Source of the DNA: Streptomyces ruber
GTDB taxonomy: Bacteria > Actinomycetota > Actinomycetes > Streptomycetales > Streptomycetaceae
Assembly: GCF_014648075.1 (NCBI RefSeq)
Contig: NZ_BMQK01000030.1
Coordinates: 1 to 36,538, forward strand
Reading direction: 5' to 3'
Length of the DNA: 36,538 bases
The position numbers and the translations under genes were made by a program. The notes beneath the pieces were generated by a model. That model ran no database searches and had not been told where the DNA came from. It saw only the letters and a program-made list of their open reading frames with translations. Of the stretch, positions 16,929-26,900 are shown piece after piece; the first letter of the stretch is position 1; every line of letters starts with the position of its first letter.

Positions 16929-19267
16929 CGTCTTTCCTTCTTCTCGTCGTCCTGCTCGGCGGCCGGGTCCGCGGCGAGGGGCAGCCGGAGGCGGACCGTG
17001 TCCGCCGGAATGGTGGTCAGTGTGCCGTCGAGCGCCGCGGCCCGCGCCGCCAGCCGTTCCCGTACGGCGGGGCGGAGGGCACGCGGCACCCCGGTGGCCG
17101 TGATCGTCAACATACCGTCGCAGGCGTCGACCTCCAGCACCGCGGGTTCCTCACCGCCGGCCGCGAGCACCGTCTCGGCGGCGTGGTAGGCGGCCAGGTC
17201 CACGGCGGTGGGCAGTCGTTCCGGCACGCGGTCGGTCAGCCGTATCTCCACCTCGCGGCCGGTGGCCCGGCACTGGCGGGCGAGCAGGTCGAGTGCCTGC
17301 AGGGTGGGCTGCGGCCGCCGTCGGTGCTCCGTGTCGCCCGTGTCGCCCTGCTGGACCGCGTCGAGCAGGGCGCGCATCGCGGCCAGGGCCTCACGGGCGC
17401 GTTCGGCGGTCTCGTCGAGCCGGCCCTCCTCCGCCTCCGCGACCATGTCGGCGGTGCGCGCCAGCACGGTGGTCTCCAGTCCGGCGGTGATCCGGCGGCG
17501 CTCGGCCCACGCGTCCCGGACCGCTTCCTCGGTCCAGGTCGCGAGGCGTTCCTCCCACCCGGCCCGGACGGCCCGGTCGCGCCTGCCGCGCAGGGCTCCG
17601 CCCAGGCAGGCCGCGCCGACCGCCAGGGATGCCGCGGCGGCCGCCCCCACGGCGACCGCCCAGGCGGGCACCGACGTGCCCCGGTCCAGGACGGCGGTGG
17701 TCGCGGCCGCCGCGTGCACCGCCACGGCCGCGACCGGGCGGACCGGCAGGGGCAGGCGCCGGCCGTCGGCAGGGGTCGGGGCGGCGGCGGTGCCGGCCGC
17801 TTCCGTGGCGAGCGCCGCGCAGGTGGCCAGCATGCTCAGTGCGGGCGGGAGGACGACCGGACCGGTGTAGTCGCCCGCGGTCATCGCCACCGGCCAGAGC
17901 AGAGCCGTGCCGAACAGGACGCCTTGGGCGGCGCGCGGCGCCCGGCGCCGCCACAGGAGCGCGACCGCCTGTGCCGCGGCCAGCAGGGCGAAGAGTACGC
18001 CCGCGGACACCTGCGGCCCGCTCGACGTGGGCTCCGCCCGGATGACCAGCACCGGCAGCAGCGGTTGCAGGACAAGGCCGGCGGCCGCCGTCACCTGCGC
18101 CAGGCGGTGACTTCGCGGGACGGACTGCTTGACCGGGGCGGCGGTCCGGCCGGGCAGGACCGCGCGCACCTCCCAGCCGCCCTGCGCCGTCGGGCCGGTC
18201 GTCAGGGTGCCGCCCGCCTCCCGTACCCGCGACCGCAGGAAGCCCTGGCCGCGTCCCCCGCCGAGGCCCGCGCCGTGCGCCACCGCACCGGGACGCGGCG
18301 CCCCGCTGGTGACCACCACGTCCGTGCGGGTGTCGCCGTACCGGCACAGCACCCTCGTCGGCGCGCCGGGGGCGTACCGTGCCACGTTGGTCAGCGCCTC
18401 GCGCACGACGCCGTAGGCCGCGTCCGCGACGGCGCCGTCCGGCAGGGGGTCGATGTCGCAGTCCACTTGATGGCCCAGCCGGCGGAACCCCGCGACCAGA
18501 TGCAGCAACCGTTCCTCCGGCGACGGCTCCTCCGCGCGCGAGGGCGCCGGCGCCCGGACCGCGCCGAGCGCGCGAGTGACCTCACGGCCGGTCTGGGCCG
18601 CGAACCGGAGTGCCTCGGCGACGAGTTCGGGACGGCGGTCGCGCAGCCCCAGCGCCGCGCCCGCCGTGACCACCACGGCCGTCAGATGGTGGGCGCTGAC
18701 GTCGTGCAGCTCCCGTTCCATGCGGCGCCGTTCGGCCGCCGGGAGCCGGTGGCGCTCGGCCTCGGCCCGCTGCAGCAGGTGTCCGGCCGCTCGTCGTGCG
18801 CGACGGGCCCGCCGTACCAGCAGGCCGGCACCGCACGTGGCGGCGTACAGCAGGGCGGTGAGCACGAGATCGAGTCCGTCTCGGTCCCTGAGCCCGTGCA
18901 GGCTGAGACCGTACAGGACCTGCCAGAGGGCGAGCGCCACCGCGCACAGCACGGTGGTGAAGGTGTCGCGTTCGGTCGCCACGGTGAACAGGGCCAGTGC
19001 GACACCCGCGGTGCCGAGTACCGCCACCGCCCCGGTGGGCAGGGGCCCGGCACCCAGCGCACACGCGGCGGCGACCAGGACGAGGGTGGTCACCGGGCGG
19101 ACACGGCGCAGGACGAGTGCGGCCGTCACCGGTCCGGCGACGAGGGCCGCGACGAGCAGGGCGGACGCGGGCGGGGCGGCCCCACGCACCAGCGCCGCCC
19201 CGGGCCACACCGCGGCCTGGGCGCCCATCAGGAGACTTGGCAGGAGTCGATCGTCGGTTCGATACAT
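16925..19267 (-). CDS. Double-length sensor histidine kinase
   Basis: A 780-residue membrane kinase with two kinase-like halves. Half one: about five membrane helices, a HisKA_3 dimerisation helix with the phosphorylated His in RMERELHDVSAHHLTAVVV (near residue 185), and an HATPase with N-box REALTNVARYAPG. Half two: another set of membrane helices (LVLQPLLPVLVIR, ALLWPVAMTAGDY, AWAVAVGAAAAASLA), then a helix RRRITAGLETTVLARTADMV in the place of HisKA_3 that lacks the His-Asp pair, and a weakened ATPase-like end. Half two is therefore probably a regulatory pseudokinase. The gene overlaps the response regulator gene. No clear ribosome site precedes the ATG at 19267, so the start is uncertain by a few codons. 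Confidence 0.88.
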   Translation of the reverse strand: MYRTDDRLLPSLLMGAQAAVWPGAALVRGAAPPASALLVAALVAGPVTAALVLRRVRPVTTLVLVAAACALGAGPLPTGAVAVLGTAGVALALFTVATERDTFTTVLCAVALALWQVLYGLSLHGLRDRDGLDLVLTALLYAATCGAGLLVRRARRARRAAGHLLQRAEAERHRLPAAERRRMERELHDVSAHHLTAVVVTAGAALGLRDRRPELVAEALRFAAQTGREVTRALGAVRAPAPSRAEEPSPEERLLHLVAGFRRLGHQVDCDIDPLPDGAVADAAYGVVREALTNVARYAPGAPTRVLCRYGDTRTDVVVTSGAPRPGAVAHGAGLGGGRGQGFLRSRVREAGGTLTTGPTAQGGWEVRAVLPGRTAAPVKQSVPRSHRLAQVTAAAGLVLQPLLPVLVIRAEPTSSGPQVSAGVLFALLAAAQAVALLWRRRAPRAAQGVLFGTALLWPVAMTAGDYTGPVVLPPALSMLATCAALATEAAGTAAAPTPADGRRLPLPVRPVAAVAVHAAAATTAVLDRGTSVPAWAVAVGAAAAASLAVGAACLGGALRGRRDRAVRAGWEERLATWTEEAVRDAWAERRRITAGLETTVLARTADMVAEAEEGRLDETAERAREALAAMRALLDAVQQGDTGDTEHRRRPQPTLQALDLLARQCRATGREVEIRLTDRVPERLPTAVDLAAYHAAETVLAAGGEEPAVLEVDACDGMLTITATGVPRALRPAVRERLAARAAALDGTLTTIPADTVRLRLPLAADPAAEQDDEKKERR

Positions 19268-19587
19268 GGCGGGCCAAGGCTATGGCCACGGGCCGGTGGC
19301 CCGGCTCCGGCTGCAGGCTGATTCGGTTCTCTTACCTGGGGTGCAGACGCGACGGTGCGGCCGGAAGGCGGACGGCTCGGCTGCGTTCTCCATCTCAGGT
19401 TCAATGCGGTGGTCATCCGGCAGTCCGAGGACCGCGCACCGCCCCGGCCATAGGCTCGATCACATCGAGGAAACGACCGGCCACCGGTTCCACCAGCGGG
19501 TCTCTCGTTCTGTCCCACGTGTCGCTTCCCGTTCCCGTCCGCAGGTGCACCGCACCTGCTTCCACACGCATCACAGGGGGATGTCCC
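19268..19587. other. Divergent upstream region of the kinase and DUF5707 genes
   Basis: About 320 bp between divergent genes and presumably carrying both promoters. The only precise element I can name is AGGGGG at 19575-19580, the ribosome site of the gene at 19588. Confidence 0.4.
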
Positions 19588-20037
19588 ATGTCCAAGCGCG
19601 TTCTCGTCCCGTCGCTCATCGGCACCGCGGTCCTCGGCGGAGTGGCCGCCGGCGGCCTCGCCATGGCCTCGACCGCCACGGAACCCGCCCTGGAGAACGG
19701 CTCGGCCCGTTACGTCGCTCCGTCCGGCGGCAGCACGGGTTCGTTCACCTTCACCGCGGACGTGAGCGACGACTCGGGCGTCCGGGGTCTGGAGGCCCTT
19801 GTGTGGCCCGCGAGTTCGAAGCTCGATCCGACCGCGGCGGAGCTTCGGCACGCGGACAGCGCCACCTGCCGGAGCACCACGGCCGGGACGTCCCGCTGCA
19901 CCTACACGCTGAAGGCCACGACGGAGGAGGCGGCCGGGCTGGACCGGGGCACCTGGTACGTCTCGGCCCTGGTGACCGCCGAGGACGGGGGCACGACGTT
20001 CGTGTCCCGCGCCGCCGCCTTCGACGTGCCGCGCTGA
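19588..20037 (+). CDS. DUF5707 domain secreted protein
   Basis: A 149-residue exported protein. The signal peptide is MSKRVLVPSLIGTAVLGGVA with a following AGGLAMASTATEP. The mature part is a single beta-sandwich-like domain: SFTFTADVSDDSGVRGLEAL, LVWPASSKLDPTAAELRHAD, and WYVSALVTAEDGGTTFVSRA, with two cysteines (TCRSTTAGTSRC) that could form a disulfide. The wording (VADDSGVxxLxVLAWP) is that of the DUF5707 family of Streptomyces, whose function is unknown. A strong ribosome site and a terminator after the stop suggest a single-gene transcript. Confidence 0.8.
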   Translation: MSKRVLVPSLIGTAVLGGVAAGGLAMASTATEPALENGSARYVAPSGGSTGSFTFTADVSDDSGVRGLEALVWPASSKLDPTAAELRHADSATCRSTTAGTSRCTYTLKATTEEAAGLDRGTWYVSALVTAEDGGTTFVSRAAAFDVPR

Positions 20038-20044
20038 TCCCATC

Positions 20045-20082
20045 ACCGCGGCCGGGCGCCCGGCGAGGCACCCGGCCGCGGT
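20045..20082 (+). terminator. Terminator after the DUF5707 gene
   Basis: ACCGCGGCCGGG (20045-20056) pairs perfectly with CCCGGCCGCGGT (20071-20082) across a 14-base loop, 8 bp after the stop codon. Confidence 0.75.
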
Positions 20083-20308
20083 ACGCGAGCCGGCTCCCCG
20101 CCCGGCACCGAGGTCTGACTTCGGGAACGGCATCGGCACGTCCGCGGAGCAGCACCGTTCAGCCGTCCTGGGAGTCGCGGCGTCCCGCGTGTCATCACGC
20201 GCCCGGCCCCAGCGGCCGCCACCAACACACCCCGGGCGCGCCGTCATCACAGCGCGCGCCCATCGAGAAGGCCGGCCATCACCGGACACGGCCGGAGCGG
20301 AGTACGTC

Positions 20309-21460
20309 ATGGTCACCGTCGAAGGAACGAGCACGGCCCGGTTCGAACCGGTCCGAGCAGCACTGGCAGCACACATCGAGTCCGGCGATGAACTGGGCGC
20401 ATCGATCGCCGTCGACGTCGACGGAGTCATGGAAGTCGACATGTGGGGCGGGCACGCCGACACCGCGCGAACCGTTCCGTGGAGCCGGGACGCGCTGGTC
20501 AGCCTGTGGTCGACCACCAAGACCCTCAGCAGTCTCGCGGCCCTCGTCCTCGTCGACCGGGGGGAACTGGAGCTGCATCGTCCGGTCGCGGAGTACTGGC
20601 CCGCATTCGCCGCCCAGGGCAAGCAGGACATCGAGGTACGGCACGTCCTGTCACACACCGCGGGGCTCTCGGGCTGGGAGCAGCCCTTCACCATGGACGA
20701 CCTCTGCCACTGGCCGACGGCGAGCGCCCGACTGGCCGCCCAGGCACCCTGGTGGAAACCGGGAACCGCCGCGGGCTACCACATGCAGACCCAGGGACAG
20801 CTGGTGGGAGAACTCGTCCGGCGGGTCAGTGGCCGTACCCTGACCGAGTTCGTCGACACCGAGATCGCCGGACCGCTGGGCGCCGATGTCCAGATCGGCG
20901 CGCGGGAGGCCGACTGGCCGCGCATCGCCGCACTGGTGCCGCCCGCACAGCTGCCCGGAATACTGGCCGATCCCGCCCCCGAGGCCGTCTTCACCAGGAC
21001 GTTGCTCGGAAGCCCCGCCCGGGACGAGCACGTCGACACCCCGCAATGGCGCCGCGCCGAACTGGGGGCCGTCAACGGACACGGCAACGCACGCGGCCTG
21101 GCCCGGGCCCTCTCGGTGATCTCACGACGCGGCACGGCGAACGGCCACCGGCTCCTCTCCCCGGACACCGTGGACAGGATCTTCGACGTGCAGGCCGACG
21201 GGGTCGACCTGTTCCTGGGCGTTCCCGTGCGCTGGGGCATCGGCTACGCGCTCGCCGACCCGAGGACGATGCCGCACATGCCCACCGGAACGATCTGCTT
21301 CTGGGTCGGCCGAGGCGGCTCCGTCGTCATGATGGACCTCGACCGGCGCATCACGTTCGCCTACACGATGAACCGGCTGGGTGACGGGATCCTCGGCTCG
21401 GAACGCACCCACAGCTACATCCGGCACGTCTACGAATGTCTCGGCACCGCCGCCGACTGA
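20309..21460 (+). CDS. Serine hydrolase, class C beta-lactamase/esterase family
   Basis: A 383-residue protein of the beta-lactamase-related (Pfam Beta-lactamase) esterase group. The nucleophile motif S-x-x-K is SLWSTTKTLSSLAALVL (Ser68, Lys71), followed by HVLSHTAGLSGWEQP, a substrate-loop motif, and YHMQTQGQLVGELVRRVSGR where the second-motif Tyr lies near residue 157. PHMPTGTICFWVGRGGS corresponds to the C-terminal motif. There is no signal peptide, so it is probably a cytoplasmic esterase or hydrolase rather than a true beta-lactamase. The ATG at 20309 has GGAGCGGAG upstream; a 40-codon longer reading starts in low-quality sequence. Substrate unknown. Confidence 0.88.
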   Translation: MVTVEGTSTARFEPVRAALAAHIESGDELGASIAVDVDGVMEVDMWGGHADTARTVPWSRDALVSLWSTTKTLSSLAALVLVDRGELELHRPVAEYWPAFAAQGKQDIEVRHVLSHTAGLSGWEQPFTMDDLCHWPTASARLAAQAPWWKPGTAAGYHMQTQGQLVGELVRRVSGRTLTEFVDTEIAGPLGADVQIGAREADWPRIAALVPPAQLPGILADPAPEAVFTRTLLGSPARDEHVDTPQWRRAELGAVNGHGNARGLARALSVISRRGTANGHRLLSPDTVDRIFDVQADGVDLFLGVPVRWGIGYALADPRTMPHMPTGTICFWVGRGGSVVMMDLDRRITFAYTMNRLGDGILGSERTHSYIRHVYECLGTAAD

Positions 21461-21557
21461 AGCCTGGCCGCCCCGCCCGCGGGCTTGTCCGTACCGGAGC
21501 GGCGGGCAGCGACGAGACGACACTCATGTGCTCGGTCCGCGGCCACCGACACATTGC

Positions 21558-21584
21558 ACTTACTGACTTACTGACTTACTGACT
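21558..21584. repeat. Three tandem copies of ACTTACTG
   Basis: The octamer ACTTACTG repeats three times without change, plus a partial fourth copy, about 40 bp upstream of the alpha/beta hydrolase start. It is much more A/T-rich than its surroundings and lies where the promoter would be expected. Confidence 0.8.
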
Positions 21585-21624
21585 CACCCGTTCACGCAGC
21601 ACGCATCGAAAGGCAGAGACCGCC

Positions 21625-22458
21625 ATGCCGTTCATCACCGTCGGCCAGGAGAACACCACCGACATCGAGCTGTACTACGAGGACCACGGCACCGGCCGGC
21701 CGGTGGTCCTCGTCCACGGCTACCCGCTCGACGGCCACTCCTGGGAGAAGCAGTCCGCCGCCCTGCTCAGGGCCGGCTACCGCGTCATCACCTACGACCG
21801 CCGCGGCTTCGGCCGCTCCTCCCGGCCCACCACCGGCTACGACTACGACACCTTCGCCGCCGACCTCAACACCGTTCTGGAAACCCTGGACCTGAACGAC
21901 GCCGTCCTCGTCGGCTTCTCGATGGGCACCGGCGAGGTCGGCCGCTACCTGGGCACCTACGGCTCCGCCCGCATCGCCAAGGCCGCCTTCCTCGCCTCCC
22001 TCGAGCCGTACCTGCTCAAGACCGACGACAACCCCGGGGGTGTCGACGGCGCCGTATTCGAGGGCATCGAGCAGGCCGTCACCGCCGACCGCTACGCCTA
22101 CTTCACCTCGTTCTACCGGGACTTCTACAACCTCGACGAGAACCTCGGCACCCGCATCAGCGAGGAGGCCGTCCGCAACAGCTGGAACGTCGCCGCCGGC
22201 GCCTCCTGGTATGCCTCCCTGGCCTGCGTGGCGACCTGGACCACCGACTTCCGCGCCGACATCGCCAAGATCGACGTACCCGCGCTGATCCTGCACGGCA
22301 CCGCCGACCGCATCCTGCCCATCGAAGCCACCGGTGACCTCTTCCATCAGGCGTTGCCGCAGGCGGAGTACGTCGTCGTCGACGGAGCGCCGCACGGTCT
22401 GCTGTGGACCCACGCCCAGGAGGTCACCGATGCCCTGCTCGCCTTCCTGGCCAAGTGA
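21625..22458 (+). CDS. Alpha/beta hydrolase, cofactor-free haloperoxidase-like
   Basis: A 277-residue protein with the full alpha/beta-hydrolase set. Oxyanion loop VLVHGYPLDGHSWEKQ, DRRGFGRSSRP, nucleophile elbow GFSMGTGEVGRYLG (Ser99), acidic residue in LILHGTADRILPIE (near 228), His in GAPHGLLWTHAQEV (near 257). The GFSMGxGE and HGTADRILP wording is typical of the non-heme chloroperoxidase (perhydrolase/esterase) group. Length is normal for the family. Ribosome site is a modest AAAGGCAG. It is followed by a terminator and is likely transcribed alone. Natural substrate is unknown. Confidence 0.92.
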   Translation: MPFITVGQENTTDIELYYEDHGTGRPVVLVHGYPLDGHSWEKQSAALLRAGYRVITYDRRGFGRSSRPTTGYDYDTFAADLNTVLETLDLNDAVLVGFSMGTGEVGRYLGTYGSARIAKAAFLASLEPYLLKTDDNPGGVDGAVFEGIEQAVTADRYAYFTSFYRDFYNLDENLGTRISEEAVRNSWNVAAGASWYASLACVATWTTDFRADIAKIDVPALILHGTADRILPIEATGDLFHQALPQAEYVVVDGAPHGLLWTHAQEVTDALLAFLAK

Positions 22459-22502
22459 CCGGCCACGGCGGGCCCCGCTCGCCGGACGATGAACCACACG
22501 CG

Positions 22503-22530
22503 CCCCGTCACCGTTCCCGCGGTGGCGGGG
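22503..22530 (+). terminator. Terminator after the alpha/beta hydrolase
   Basis: CCCCGTCACCG (22503-22513) pairs with CGGTGGCGGGG (22520-22530), with one wobble and a 6-base loop, 45 bp after the stop. Confidence 0.65.
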
Positions 22531-22552
22531 TGCCGTCGTCGTCGCCGGAGAC

Positions 22553-22587
22553 CCGTGGAGGCCGTGGAGGCCGTGGAGGCCGTGGAA
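22553..22587. repeat. Four tandem copies of GCCGTGGAG
   Basis: The nonamer GCCGTGGAG repeats about four times (the first lacks its G, the last diverges to GGAAGG), in the spacer ahead of the dead sigma-factor gene. Being a multiple of three it could be an old coding repeat (Gly-Arg-Gly type). Confidence 0.75.
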
Positions 22588-22713
22588 GGAGACGTACCAA
22601 AGCCTTCCGCAGTGGGCGGTTCAGCGTGTGACGCAGAAGACCCCTGAGGAAAAACCGTGCGGACGGGACGGTGTCTGGACGGTGTGAGCTCAAGACAGAG
22701 GACGGCAGCCGCC

Positions 22714-23254
22714 ATGGGCGGTGTGGACGAGGAGCGCCTCATGCGGCTCGTCGCCGAGGGAGACCGCGCGGCGTTCGAGGAGCTGTAGCGGCGTACGTCA
22801 CCGTGGCCGGCGGCGCGGTTGCGTCGCCGCTGCGCCGACGGGCAGATCGTCGCCGAGGTCGTGCAGGAGACGTACCCGGCGCTGTGGCGTGCCGCAGGCG
22901 CGTTCGCGGGGGCGGCGGTCGGAGGGACGGCCGTGGGCTGGTTGTGGACCATCGCCGCGCGCGCCGTCCGGTCGATGCCTTCCGCGGACGGGCGCACTAC
23001 GCCCGGCCGCCCGCCGCGATGACCGCCGCAGCCGTTGTGCCGGCGGCCGAGGAGGAGGTGCTCGCGGCGACGGCCGGCGGCGACGTCGGGGACGCCTTGA
23101 ACCGGCCCGCTCCGGAGTTGCGGGACGTATCGCAGGCCATGGTGCTCGACGGACTGTCCGTCCGGGAGACCGCGGCCCTGCTCAGGGTGCCCGAGGCACC
23201 GTCAGGACACGCGCCGGGCGTGCGCGGATCGCGATGCGGGAGGCTCTGTCATGA
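22714..23254 (+). pseudogene. ECF-type RNA polymerase sigma factor, inactivated
   Basis: The gene starts MGGVDEERLMRLVAEGDRAA (region 2 start) but meets TAG at 22786 in the place of a Tyr codon (FEEL-stop-RRTSPW). The same frame continues through region 2 (DGQIVAEVVQETYPALWRAA, VGWLWTIAAR) to about 22965, shifts to another frame for the linker (ARPPAAMTAAAVVPAAEEEV) and region 4 (LDGLSVRETAALLRVPE), and shifts again near 23195 to finish ARIAMREALS and TGA. One stop and two frameshifts make it a clear pseudogene. It overlaps the anti-sigma remnant by 4 bp, the usual arrangement of such pairs. Confidence 0.85.
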
Positions 23255-23418
23255 GCGCGGAACACGTGTCCGAGCGGCTGATCGGCCGTTACGTACGCGG
23301 CGACACGGGGATCGCGGCTGACGAGGTGTGGGCCCTGGAAGCCCGAACCGGCCTGCGAGACCACGGCCCGGCCGTCCCCCTGGACGCGGACGTGGGGAGA
23401 GGAGCCGGGAGCCGGTAG
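23251..23418 (+). pseudogene. Truncated zinc-finger anti-sigma factor
   Basis: The ATG overlaps the sigma-factor stop (ATGA). The frame reads MSAEHVSERLIGRYVRGDTG and IAADEVWALEART before diverging and stopping after 55 codons. ZAS anti-sigma factors would follow with a His-x3-Cys-x2-Cys zinc motif and a membrane segment; both are missing. The start shows that it was the cognate anti-sigma gene. Confidence 0.7.
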
Positions 23419-23431
23419 GCTTCTTCACCTG

Positions 23432-23501
23432 GAAAGTGCCTCTGGATTCAGCGGAAACAAGGACCTGGACAATCCTATTCTTGCTGGTCAGAGGCACTTT
23501 C
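23432..23501. repeat. 13-bp perfect inverted repeat with a 44-base spacer
   Basis: GAAAGTGCCTCTG (23432-23444) and CAGAGGCACTTTC (23489-23501) are exact complements. The outer end is followed by a T-rich stretch (CTGTTTGTGTG), so it may act as a long-loop terminator; it could also be a pair of ends of a small mobile unit. Confidence 0.6.
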
Positions 23502-23925
23502 TGTTTGTGTGACCGCCCGCCGGACAGCCCGCTTCATGAAAGCGCGAGGTCAGAGACGATGCAGCGGCAGGCACGGGCAGTCCAAGGTCACAGGCGTAGA
23601 GAACTCCATGATCACGGACGTCCGTGCCTGCTCCATATCGGCCTCCGCCCAACAGACGAGACGTCGGAAACCGGGCATCAGTCGACTGCGCCGAAGCCCT
23701 GGTCCCGACCCTGGTCCTGCTCGCGCAGACGCACGACGGCGAAACCGAACTGACTTGACAGATCCTGACCCCATTCCTTAGCGAGCCCGCTCGTCCCTGG
23801 TTAGATCGGGAGGCGGTCGGGGTGGGGGCAGAAGAGCACGGATAACTGCGTTTCACGCGCAGATGAGCACCATTCATGCGTATCTCGGTAGCGAGCTCAA
23901 TAGTCATGCGATGGGGAGAACCGAA
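23502..23925. other. Upstream region of the carboxylic acid reductase gene
   Basis: No gene is convincing here. TTGACA stands at 23755-23760 and TTAGCG 17 bp later, a weak promoter candidate for the downstream operon. The last 100 bp are more A/T-rich. GGGGAG at 23913-23918 is the ribosome site that decides the start at 23926. Confidence 0.4.
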
Positions 23926-26900
23926 ATGCGACTTGCGCAATTGATGGCAGAGATAATGGAGCAGTACGCAGACCGGCCTGCCGTTGGTGAACGCGCGAAG
24001 GAGTTCACCCGGGACCCCGACACCGGGCGGCTTTCCATCAGCTTGTTACCGCGATACGAACTGATCACGTTCAGCGAACTGTGGGGCCGTGTCCGGTCGG
24101 TGGCAGCTGAGTGGCATCATCATCCGAACCAGCCGCTGAGAGCAGGTGAGCGGGTTGCCTTTCTTGGGTTCTCAAGCGTTGATTACTCAGTGGTCGACCT
24201 GGCCTGTGTTCATCTTGGCGCGGTCAGTGTTCCGCTTCAGACCAGCTCTCCGGTATCGCAGCTCGCCACCATCATCGACGAGACCGATCCCGCCATGGTG
24301 GCCACCAGCCTCGAACGCCTCGACACCGCGGTCGAGCTGACGTTGAAAAGCCCATCGGTCCGGCGGGTGGTGGTCTTCGACTACCACCCGGAACTGGTTG
24401 AGGAGACCGAGGCGTTCGCGTCCGCCCGTGAGCGTCTGGCGTCGCTCGGCCACGCCGCGACCCTCGACGCGTTGCCGGACCTCGTCGCCCGGGGATCGTC
24501 GCTGCCCGAGGCGCCGCTGTTCACGCCCGCGGAGGGTGATGATCCACTCGCCCTCCTCATCTACACCTCGGGGAGCACCGGTACGCCCAAGGGCGCCATG
24601 TACACCGAGCGGCTGGCCAGCGCCATGTGGGGCGGCGCCTGGGCGAAGCTGTTCTCGGACGACCATGCGGTCACCTTCCACTACATGCCGATGAGTCACG
24701 TGGCCGGGCACTCGTCGCTGAAGAACACTCTGGCGCGTGGCGGGATCACGTATTTCACGGCGGCCAGCGATCTGTCCACCTTCTTCGAAGACATCGCACT
24801 GGCCCGTCCCACCGAGATATCCCTCGTGCCGCGCGTGTGCGAAATGCTTTTCCAGAGATACCAGAGCGAGCTTGGCCCGCGCATGGACGGCGACGCCGAC
24901 CGGGACACGACCGAGTCGGAAGTCAAGGCACACATGCGGGAAAGCATCCTCGGTGGCCGCATTGCGTGGGCCAGTTGCGGATCTGCTCCGCTGTCCGACG
25001 AACTGCGCACGTTCGTCGAGTCCCTCCTGGGTTTCGAGCTGAACATCATCTACGGCTCAACGGAGGCCGCCGCGATCTCGGTCAACGGCGAGCTGATACG
25101 CCCGCCGGTGATCGACTACAAACTCGTCGACGTGCCCGAGTTGGGTTACTTCGTGACTGACTCCCCATACCCGCGAGGGGAGCTTCTACTGAAGACCGAG
25201 GCCATCATCCCCGGGTACTACAAGCAGCCGGAGTTGAGCGCCGAGATCCTGGACGATGACGGCTACTACAGGACGGGCGACATCGTTGCCGAGTTCGCTC
25301 CCGGCCGACATTCCGTCGTGGACCGCCGAAAGAGCGTTCTGAAGCTCTCGCAAGGCGAGTTCGTGGCGACCTCGCACCTGGAATCCGTGTTCTCGGTGAG
25401 TCCTCTGGTCCGGCAGATATTCGTGTACGGGAATGGTGAGCGCTCCTACCTGCTCGCCGTCGTCGTCCCCTCTGCTCCCCTCGACCAGTCAGGCGGTGAG
25501 GAGGAGTTCAAGAATCGGCTCCGCGATTCCTTCCAGCAGATCGCCCAGGAACAGGGACTGAATTCCTACGAAATTCCTCGCGGCTTCCTGATCGAGACCG
25601 AGCCGTTCAGTCAGGCGAACGGGCTGCTGTCCGACCACAGGAAGCTCCGATGGCCCCAGCTGGTTCAGCGGTACCGCGAAAGCCTCGAACGGCTGTACTC
25701 CAGTATCGCCGCACAAGAGGCGGACGAACTGAGCGCGGTGCGCCGCATGGGGAAGAGCCGACCCGTTCTCGAGACAGTGCAGCGGGCCGCCCGGGCGTTG
25801 CTCGGCGGTGCGATGGCGGAGGTGAGCCCCAGCGCGCACTTCCGGGACCTCGGCGGCGACTCCCTGAGCGCGGTGTCCTTCTCCAACCTCCTCCACGACA
25901 CCTTCGAGGTCCGGGTCCCGGTGGACATGGTCATCAGCCCGGCTACCGACCTGCGTCAACTGGCCGACCACATCGAGGCCAAACGCGCGGCAGGGCCTCG
26001 GCAGGTGACCTACGAGTCGGTTCACGGGGACGAGAGCCCCGAGGTCCACGCCAAGGATCTCACCCTGGAGAAGTTCATCGACGCACGCACCGTCGCGGAG
26101 GCATGGTCCCTTCCGCGCCTGGCGGAAGTACCAAGGACCGTGCTGCTCACGGGGGCGAGCGGTTACCTCGGCCGTTTCCTGTGCCTCACGTGGTTGGAGC
26201 GGCTGTCGGGAACGGGGGGAAAGCTGGTCTGTGTGGTGCGCGGGAACAACGCGGCCGCAGCCAGGGAACGGCTCGGCGAGGCGCTCTCCCAGGGCGACGA
26301 GGAGCTGGCCCGGAAGTTCCAGGAGCTGGCCGCTGCTCATCTGGAGGTCGTGGCGGGCGACATGGCGGAACCTCAGCTGGGGCTGGACGACCGGACCTGG
26401 CAGCGGCTGTCGGAAGAAGTGGACGTGATCGTCCACGCCGGCGCACTCGTCAACCACGTGCTTCCGTACAACCATCTGTTCGACGCGAATGTCGTCGGAA
26501 CCGCAGAACTCATACGTCTGGCTCTCACGGACCGGATCAAGCCGTTCACCTACATCTCCAGCGTGGCCGTCGCCACCTCCCGGGACGGTCAGCCGGCCCT
26601 GGACGAGGACTCCGACGTGCGATCGGCCATCCCGGTGCAACGCGTCGCGGAGGGTTACGCCAGCGGGTACGCGACGAGCAAGTGGGCCGGCGAGGTCCTG
26701 CTCCGGGAGGCGCACGAACGGTGCGGTCTTCCGGTCACCACGTTCCGGTCGAACATGATCCTCGCGCACAGCCGTTACCAGGGACAGCTCAACGTCCCGG
26801 ACGCCTTCACCAGGCTTTTGTTCAGCCTCATCTCCACCGGGATCGCGCCACACTCCTTCTACCGGACCGTCGATGCGGGCGAGCCCCGACGGGCGCACTA

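Noticed and set aside
17183..19321. 712-codon plus-strand frame opposite the histidine kinase
   Set aside because: Shadow ORF; repetitive Gly/Arg/Ala content and no domain.
22553..22587. Repeat considered as a CRISPR-like array
   Set aside because: Units of 9 bp are contiguous with no spacers; a simple tandem repeat.
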